A stretch of 64,000 nt of DNA from assembly GCA_949126835.1 (NCBI GenBank), contig OX421497.1, positions 45,514,215 to 45,578,214 of the forward strand, in the 5' to 3' direction. The position numbers and the translations under genes are program-made. Numbering within the stretch: the stretch's first letter is position 1; every line of letters begins with the position of its first letter. The notes beneath the pieces were generated by a model, which was not told where the DNA came from, ran no database searches, and saw only the letters and a list, made by a program, of their open reading frames with translations. Shown in pieces: positions 59,101 through 64,000 of the stretch. The DNA comes from Anisus vortex. Lineage: Eukaryota; Mollusca; Gastropoda; Planorbidae.

Positions 59101-62100
59101 GACTTCGTACTTTAGTGAATTACTGCCTAACTGACCACGCTTATGGGTTTTTTGAATGTCAAACGAGATGAAAGATTAACCTGGGCATTCTGTGCCAAGA
59201 ACTAAATACCTGGCAATCTACGGCTAACTATACATATTAAGGCAATACATATTTAATCACGATATTTTAACGGACTACGCTTCCGTTGTTTTTCACTCTC
59301 TTTCTCTTAGCTCATACTGTCTGTCTGTCTGCTTGTAAAACTTTGCATCGATTTTTCGACCACTTAACATCGTCCAATCGAACTGAAACTTGGGCAGCAG
59401 ACTTGTGGCAACTAACAATACCATTCTATTAAATTTTCAGTTAAAAAAAAAATTAATTATACTATAATTATCATTTTTTTGAAAATTTAATGGTTTGTTT
59501 TGGTTTTACGTTGAAAATGCCGGTCCAACTTTTATGGTTTTTCGTCACAAAGCTAGAAAAATAAAAGAGTGCGCTGACAGGATGCGCTGTTAATTCATGT
59601 TTACATTCGTGTCGTATTATAAAATTTGCAGCTATATTTTATACGGAGTAAGGAGATATTTTTTTAGATTTGTGACACAGATATTTTTCTGCTTCATTTT
59701 CATTTTCATTAGTTAATCAATTATATTTAATTACATACCTGGCAGTCCACGGCTAACACTAAATATTAAGACACTACTAATTTGATCACGATAGTTTACT
59801 TAGTTTACAAAGAAAGGGAGTATAATAAAAAAAACTTTGTTTTATGGGTAAGTTTTTTTATTCTCTCCATTTTGTGGATGACCGTTACATTATATTCATC
59901 TAAGAAACAGCAGTTTCTTTCCATTGTGAAAACTAGTAGTCATAAAATAAACAAACCTAATCAGTCTCCTCTAACTCTCTAACTCAAACCTACATATCGT
60001 TCTCTCTTTCGCTATACACGCGGTCTCGACTCCACGCCTCAGACGGACAAGGGTCATTCTAGGGTCAACCAAAAGATTGTGACCACGAGTTGACAAGGGG
60101 AGGTAATCACTAAACAAAAACCAAGGGAGTTAATTATGCAGGCAACAAGCAAAATGAAAGTTTTTCTATAATATACAATAAAAACTAGTTGGGAATAAGT
60201 AAGTCGGGTGGTCATTGTACTGGCCACACATCTCCTTATATGCGGGGGATATACAATCTTGTGGACGCTGCTTCACCATAGGTGTTAGGATCTAAATAGT
60301 TTGAACGTGTGATAAATTATTTTGCAGTGCAATATCGAAAAATAGTACCTCCTAGACATTTCCCTAAGTGACAAACTATATGGTGAACTGGAACAAATCA
60401 AAATCATTGAGCAACTCATCACAAGTATTGGACTTGTCTAAGGCCAACAAAATGCTATTGCAAACAAAGACGAAATGAAAAGTCTACGTATACCTTTAAT
60501 ACACCTATATTTGTATGGGAACATTCCAGTGTCACAAAGACATCTGGCGATTCCAGTCCGGTCATGGTGACATGTCATGCCAGGTCCTTTACACATTCCT
60601 CCTATAGCCATGTCACAAGTTGCGCCATATCCTTCAATAAAACACAAAAATAAGAATCACTTACAACTGAGATAAAATGGCTTTAATGACAAATTATTTT
60701 GTTACTGAAAGGATAAATTTAATATATTTTATAGGTACTAATTAATACCTTCTGTCTGATAGTACGCACTAAATCCTGACTTTTGAATGTTGCCATTTGA
60801 TTTGAATTCTAAATGCATAGAATCCTCTGTTGGGAAAATATTGCTTGGAATTGTCCTTCTACAAAATGAGGCTATAAGTTTGTGAGCTTTATTTGCTTCA
60901 TCATAAAGTTTTAGGTAATCACAGCAGTTGCAAATTTCAATTGCCAAAGCTAATAACCTACATTTAAAGAAAAGAAAAAATGCTAATATAATGCCAATAT
61001 TATTATTATTTCCCGTTGAAGCAGTTGCAAAGCAATATTTATTGTATACTAAATAAGAAAAACAAAAGAGTAATTATATTACTTTAGATTGACTTGTTTC
61101 CCTACAATTGTCCACAAATATGTTAATGAGCGGCGATACTCTATAGGAAACCCCGGACTGGCAATATAACCTGATGCATCTGTTATAGTGGAGTTATAAT
61201 CTGATGAAAAAGATTTTTTGTTTAGTTTTTACTAGAATAAGTCAAAGCACAGTAATGATTATCAAACGTTTTCCCCAGTACCCCTAGAACAGATTTGTTC
61301 ATTTACTACTATACTACCCCCACTTTCGCGTACTACACCACTAATTACTAAAATATGTTACAAATTTACCAGCATAACAAATTAAATGAAGGTAATAAAC
61401 ATGTTCACATTTTCAGGAACATTTCTTTTGGCTTCATTTTCCACAAACATCATTTATTACAATTAGAATTATTTTATTGCGTCTCGCCATTACCCGTGTT
61501 TTTTCGGCGTACGCCATGTTGTCGTCTGCGTACCCCAGGTTGGAATTCCCTAATCTACAGTAACAGCACAATGATTGTGTTTTAACTTTAAAGGCGTTTA
61601 AGACGTGTATTCTTTCCCTTTGACAGGTATTTTCAGATGAAGTTGAATTGTTGGTTTTCCAAAGAAGCTTCTTTACCTTGTAATTTCACAATATTACTAG
61701 TTAAAAAAGAAAAGTATTAAATTGTATTTGTTTATGGTCTTAGTCTGTTTTATTTTAATTGTATGTTGTATGATTTGGTTATAATTTTACGCTTTATTTT
61801 TGTATTACTACTTTGCTTAATTATCTTCAAGCGTTTCTAAATCTATGGATTTAACTTCTGCTGTTACATTTGTTATACAGAAATGCGCAAAAAATACACA
61901 TACATAAAATTAAAGAAAAACGAAAATTTAAAATTCGACAATAGTATCGACGGATTTACCATAAATGTGATAAATTCCTGTAAATGTTCTGGAACCAATG
62001 GACGTTTGTTTGGCAGTAATTTGTAGTTTCTGATAATATGAGGCGACGATGCGTACAGTTGAGTCGTTTCTGGCACAGGTTCGACTCAACAATTCCGTGT

Positions 62101-62174
62101 CATCAATTACGTCATGTATCTCTATATAGTCTTCTTCAGTGTTGGAGCACAAGTTCATATCTAGGTCTGTGATA
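46868..62174 (-). CDS. CUB/EGF/FN3 modular extracellular protein, copy 2 (5'-truncated)
   Basis: Twelve minus-strand exons: 62174-61960, 61200-61083, 60957-60749, 60631-60494, 58990-58724, 57897-57628, 56149-56012, 55745-55479, 52093-51824, 49701-49558, 48575-48309, 47142-46868. Eleven have the same length as in copy 1; the CUB2b exon is 3 bases shorter. The frame stays open for ~858 residues to a TAA at 46870-46868. The exon for the first half of CUB1 is missing because the duplication ends at 62419. Protein differences are scattered substitutions, with cysteines and FN3 motifs kept, and splice sites intact, so it was under constraint until recently. Without a 5' exon it may be a pseudogene or may use another first exon. 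Confidence 0.75.
47180..48236. other. Copy 2 intron between FN3-5 and FN3-6
   Basis: Longer than in copy 1 (~490 bases there, including the MITE). Contains a G-run at 47297-47308 and unique AT-rich sequence. No exon seen. Confidence 0.4.
48309..48575 (-). CDS. Copy 2 FN3-5
   Basis: 267 bases as in copy 1. HNITW is changed to YNITW. The first donor is GTAGGC and the duplicated donor 54 bases on is GTAAGC, so the two sites differ in strength. Confidence 0.8.
49558..49701 (-). CDS. Copy 2 EGF-like module 3
   Basis: 144 bases; the protein is identical to copy 1 across the exon. Six cysteines conserved. Confidence 0.8.
49789..51219. repeat. 23-bp minisatellite, about 62 units (copy 2)
   Basis: Reverse complement of the copy 1 array, about twice as long. 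Plus-strand frames are open over up to 471 codons only because the unit lacks stops. Variants include ACACATT for ATACATT and TTGCAACC for TTTCAACC, clustered at about 50650-50950. Confidence 0.95.
51296..51670. repeat. CACACAGACATACAGA-type array
   Basis: Imperfect 16-20-bp units of ACAGACACACACAGACTTAC. The left arm has only ~55 bp of this at 35210-35265, so it expanded in copy 2. Cys/Val-rich ORFs here (CVCKSVCVC) are artefacts. Confidence 0.9.
51824..52093 (-). CDS. Copy 2 FN3-4
   Basis: 270 bases as in copy 1. [27 protein letters not shown]; donor GTAAGT. Confidence 0.8.
52435..52505 (+). mobile_element. SINE head nested in the hAT element
   Basis: TGGTCTAGTGGTTGGTTCAC then GGACTGTCAACC and ATCGCCC: the head of the 21868/46208 family, truncated. 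Confidence 0.5.
53100..53600 (-). pseudogene. hAT transposase C-terminal remnant
   Basis: Minus strand reads LSAFGSNYTCEQILSHIKAV then LSIQRGHLHLTNH, matching the hAT dimerisation-domain order (FGS-Y-CEQ-FS, then R--LT--HL). Upstream frames are broken. Non-autonomous. Confidence 0.6.
54015..55400. mobile_element. TIR element split by a LINE, copy 2 only
   Basis: Left ATGTTAAATGAAAACCGG and right, reverse complemented, GATGTTAAAACCG are similar ends; both borders carry AAACCGG/CCGGTTTT motifs. The left arm lacks the whole block (continuous sequence near 34265-34285). The LINE lies inside it. Confidence 0.5.
54071..55106 (+). pseudogene. LINE reverse-transcriptase 3' part, frameshifted
   Basis: Open pieces in different frames: RT motifs TTIGVRQGCLLSPTLFNIYL and LRFADDID (54071-54334, stop at 54332), then a C-terminal portion with FMYGCETWTL (~54650-54690) and KLRWYGHVARS to WRKIIQLS, ending TAG at 55084-55086. 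A short GAA repeat tail follows (55087-55106). 5'-truncated, with at least two frameshifts and a stop; not functional. Confidence 0.85.
55479..55745 (-). CDS. Copy 2 FN3-3
   Basis: 267 bases. [16 protein letters not shown] and [14 protein letters not shown] of LTPGQEY is S here. Donor GTAAGT. Confidence 0.8.
56012..56149 (-). CDS. Copy 2 EGF-like module 2
   Basis: 138 bases. [19 protein letters not shown], six cysteines kept; donor GTATGC. Confidence 0.8.
56700..57125. mobile_element. Dispersed ~400-bp repeat, first copy
   Basis: Begins with a TGCTTGCTTGGTTGG-type run, then AAAACTTTGCATCGATTTTT, CAGCAGACTTG and TACGGAGTAAGGAGATATTT, ending TAATTACAT. Shares order and sequence with 59300-59740. 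Family unknown; absent from copy 1 at the matching place. Confidence 0.6.
57166..57480 (+). mobile_element. LINE 3' tail, counterpart of 31495-31800
   Basis: CATGGAATGGGGGTGCCGGA, ACAAACCAGGAAAACCAAC and a TCATTACGTC tail. Decayed. Confidence 0.5.
57628..57897 (-). CDS. Copy 2 FN3-2
   Basis: 270 bases. [45 protein letters not shown]; donor GTGATT. Confidence 0.8.
58420..58612 (+). mobile_element. tRNA-derived SINE, counterpart of 30335-30547
   Basis: GAGTCGAATCCTGGTGAAGA then CCCAGCTCTGATGGGCACCT and GTGCTGGCCACACAATGC. Shared by both arms. Confidence 0.65.
58724..58990 (-). CDS. Copy 2 FN3-1
   Basis: 267 bases. [23 protein letters not shown]; donor GTGAGT. Confidence 0.75.
59300..59740. 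mobile_element. Dispersed ~400-bp repeat, second copy
   Basis: CTGTCTGTCTGTCTGCTTG, AAAACTTTGCATCGATTTTT, TACGGAGTAAGGAGATATTT and a TAATTACAT end, as at 56700-57125. Absent from the left arm. Confidence 0.6.
60190..60285 (+). mobile_element. SINE core fragment, counterpart of 28664-28760
   Basis: GTTGGGAATAAGTAAGTCGG, GTACTGGCCACACA and GTGGACGCTGCTTCACC. Present in both arms. Confidence 0.5.
60494..60631 (-). CDS. Copy 2 EGF-like module 1
   Basis: 138 bases, six cysteines. YGATCDMAIGGMCKGPGMTC; one frame with its neighbours. Confidence 0.75.
60749..61200 (-). CDS. Copy 2 CUB domain 2 (two exons)
   Basis: Exons 61200-61083 and 60957-60749. [15 protein letters not shown], then [13 protein letters not shown] and FSAYYQTE. 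One codon shorter than copy 1 (CNCCD for CNSCCD); frame kept. Confidence 0.75.
61960..62174 (-). CDS. Copy 2 CUB domain 1, second half only
   Basis: 215 bases. [20 protein letters not shown] and CARND. The upstream half exon is absent: sequence homologous to 25159-25288 would lie beyond the 62419 breakpoint. Confidence 0.75.
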
Positions 62175-62613
62175 CTGGAAGTATAATGATCCAAGAGTAT
62201 ATCTATATCTAGGTCTATATCTGTCTATCTATATTTCTATCTATACATAGAGATCTATTATATACATATATAATGAAAGCATAATTATTACATCTTTACA
62301 CAATGTATGAAAATAGTTGTTAATATATTATGTATATATGTATATATTGTTTTGTAACTGACGATATAACCCACCGCCCCCTCACTGGGATTTAACTTTG
62401 ATTTGGTAGCGTGTAGATCAGTTTTATTGACAACTTCTGCCCCCTAGCGATTGCGCATGCGTAGACATTGACCTCTTTTTTTGAATAATTAATACAATGA
62501 AAAGGTCTATAAGAATGTATTGGTTGAAAGAAAATGATTCCTATTTAATAATAACATTGCATTATTTGCCGTAACAAAGTTTTAATCGCGTGATTCTAAT
62601 TATGTACACCAAG

Positions 62614-62757
62614 ACTTGAGGTATGGAACACCCTGCAATTTCACCACCACAAACAAGTGCAAGGAGTTTGACCTAATTTGTAGACAGGACAAGCGGGGTC
62701 AGCCGAGGTGTCTATGTTCACACGGGAACATCAACTACAAAGACAACTGCTTAAACG
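62614..62757 (+). CDS. Copy 3 EGF-like module 3
   Basis: 144 bases, same acceptor and donor as copy 1. The protein differs by one residue (GQPRC for GEPRC). Confidence 0.75.
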
Positions 62758-63661
62758 GTACGAGTTTATCCATACTAAATATGACAATGTTAATTCAACT
62801 GTAGTGTCTTAAATTTTCTAAACAAGTTTAATTTATAGAGTGTGAGTGAACGGACATAACAGGTCAAGTGGATCACTGCCCCTCTATCGCTAAAGTGAGA
62901 CTTTCAGTGCAGTTTGCCACTAATAGAAAAAAAAACGTATTAAGTTTGTTTCATATTGATAAGAAGTCTAATCTGCAACTGTTATTAAATCTGATTGTTT
63001 TTTTGCAAAAAAAATAAAAATAAATGAATTTTGTTTCCCCATTATAGGCTACGCTGGTCTTAGTTTTGAGGGCACGCCCTATTTATAAATTATATTCTAC
63101 TACTACATATAGTTTATCATTGTAGTGGTTTTATATTATTTATAATATAAAAGATTTGTTTTTAGAAAGTAATCTTGATCATTTTTCTATTTTCCCATAT
63201 TATGATCCAGTTCTCCCTATATGACGCCCGAGTAATCTCCACTTTCATACACCTTACTAAAGATTCAAAACTTTGTTTACTATAAATATTAATGTCATGC
63301 GTGCTAGTCTGTTTCTTTTTGAACTGAATAAACCTATATTCTAATATTATTATTTTTGAGATATCAGTTTTGGTTGTTTTATATTGTTTTTCAATTTTAC
63401 GATATAGACACTTTCTTGACACAGATATCCCCACTCCCAGCGTCTAAATCGTTTTTTTCTTAATGATAGTTTTTAGAAAAGGAAGAACTCTATTTAATTA
63501 AATAAAATCCAGAATGACCAATCAAATTACAGCGCCAATCAGTCTATCAAGATTTAATTTGAAAAACACATTTACTCTCTCCCTGGCGTACAGAGAAACA
63601 TATTTCTCTTCTAATTTGTAAATAGTTTTTTTTTTAGAAGTATTACATTACTTTTTACCAG

Positions 63662-63928
63662 ATATCAAAGTCAACTATGACATCAAACCCAATGGCATAA
63701 AACTACTATTGCCATCTGTCATTCCTTCTTTGTGCCACAACATAACTTGGTCAGCTATTGAGGATTTCTACGATCGAGGGAAAACTTATAGTAACAATTC
63801 CCAGAAGGCCGTTCTTCTGACTGGACTTACACCAGGGCAGGAATATGTCTTCAAAATATATTCATACGTACCAGTGGACGAGTATAATGAAGAACAGATT
63901 TTTCTCTCCAAATTTAGTTTAGTCACAG
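63662..63928 (+). CDS. Copy 3 FN3-5
   Basis: 267 bases. Same as copy 1 except QEYVFK for QEYIFK. Continues past the window. Confidence 0.75.
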
Positions 63929-64000
63929 GTAAGCTGAATCAGTGTGTTTATTGGCTATTTAGTTTAGCATAGGCTATAATATACATGGACCGCTTGCTTT

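Larger units (their letters stand above)
44370..62419 (-). repeat. Right arm of the large inverted duplication
   Basis: Reverse-complement match to 26368-41560, longer because of insertions (SINEs near 45350 and 46208, hAT at 52128, LINE at 54071, two ~400-bp repeats, expanded minisatellites). It ends abruptly at 62419, inside the CUB1 intron. Confidence 0.85.
62420..64000 (+). repeat. Third, near-identical partial copy (matches 37911 to ~39500)
   Basis: From GTTTTATTGACAACTTCTGC onward the sequence follows copy 1 from within its TA-flanked transposon, through the EGF3 and FN3-5 exons, into the foldback MITE, with few differences. It shares both copy 1-specific insertions, so it derives from the copy 1 lineage, not copy 2. 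Confidence 0.9.

Overview
The window is eukaryotic, AT-rich, intron-rich and dense in repeats: spliced genes with GT-AG introns, non-LTR retrotransposon tails, tRNA-derived SINEs, hAT elements and a Ty3/Gypsy element of the Gmr1 type. The repeat types and the extracellular CUB/EGF/FN3 gene fit an invertebrate animal, most likely a mollusc and probably a gastropod. The species is inference. No bacterial or organellar genes are seen.

Layout. 1-1862 holds the last three exons (+) of a single-pass membrane protein: the end of a TM helix, a basic stop-transfer stretch and a tyrosine-rich cytoplasmic tail with two YGN motifs. 1.9-9.8 kb is intergenic, with a TIR element, decayed LINE pieces, SINEs and a ~870-bp TTTAC-type microsatellite. 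9.8-19.0 kb is a nested pair of related Gypsy elements. A decayed minus-strand element (pol at 9.8-11.0 kb, gag at 18.6-19.0 kb) is split by a young, intact plus-strand element (11003-18574) with 1187-bp LTRs, a 5-bp target duplication, gag and pol. Its pol order is PR-INT-RT-RNaseH. In both elements gag and pol share one frame, separated only by a TGA followed by CTA, which suggests stop-codon readthrough. 20.0-24.5 kb carries a mucin-like 27-bp repeat, a small hAT element and a 44-bp minisatellite of about 37 units.

25.2-64.0 kb is a rearranged gene family. Copy 1 (+, 25159-40198) has 13 exons that stay in one frame: CUB-CUB and then three cassettes of a six-cysteine EGF-like module plus two FN3 domains, ending in a stop with no TM segment. 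Copy 2 (-, 62174-46868) is an inverted, convergent copy with the same exons and an intact frame, but it lacks the first half of CUB1. At 62419/62420 copy 2 is cut and a third, plus-strand, near-identical partial copy of the last cassette begins and runs off the right edge. The two arms carry different transposon insertions (hAT, LINE and SINE in copy 2; TA-flanked and foldback elements in copy 1) and different minisatellite expansions, so the inverted duplication is not very recent. Copy 3 shares the copy 1 insertions and is much younger, or could be an assembly join.

The duplicated gene probably makes a secreted or surface-associated modular adhesion or recognition protein; its ligand and role cannot be read from sequence. 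The left-edge gene could be a membrane-anchored relative, but its ectodomain lies outside the window.
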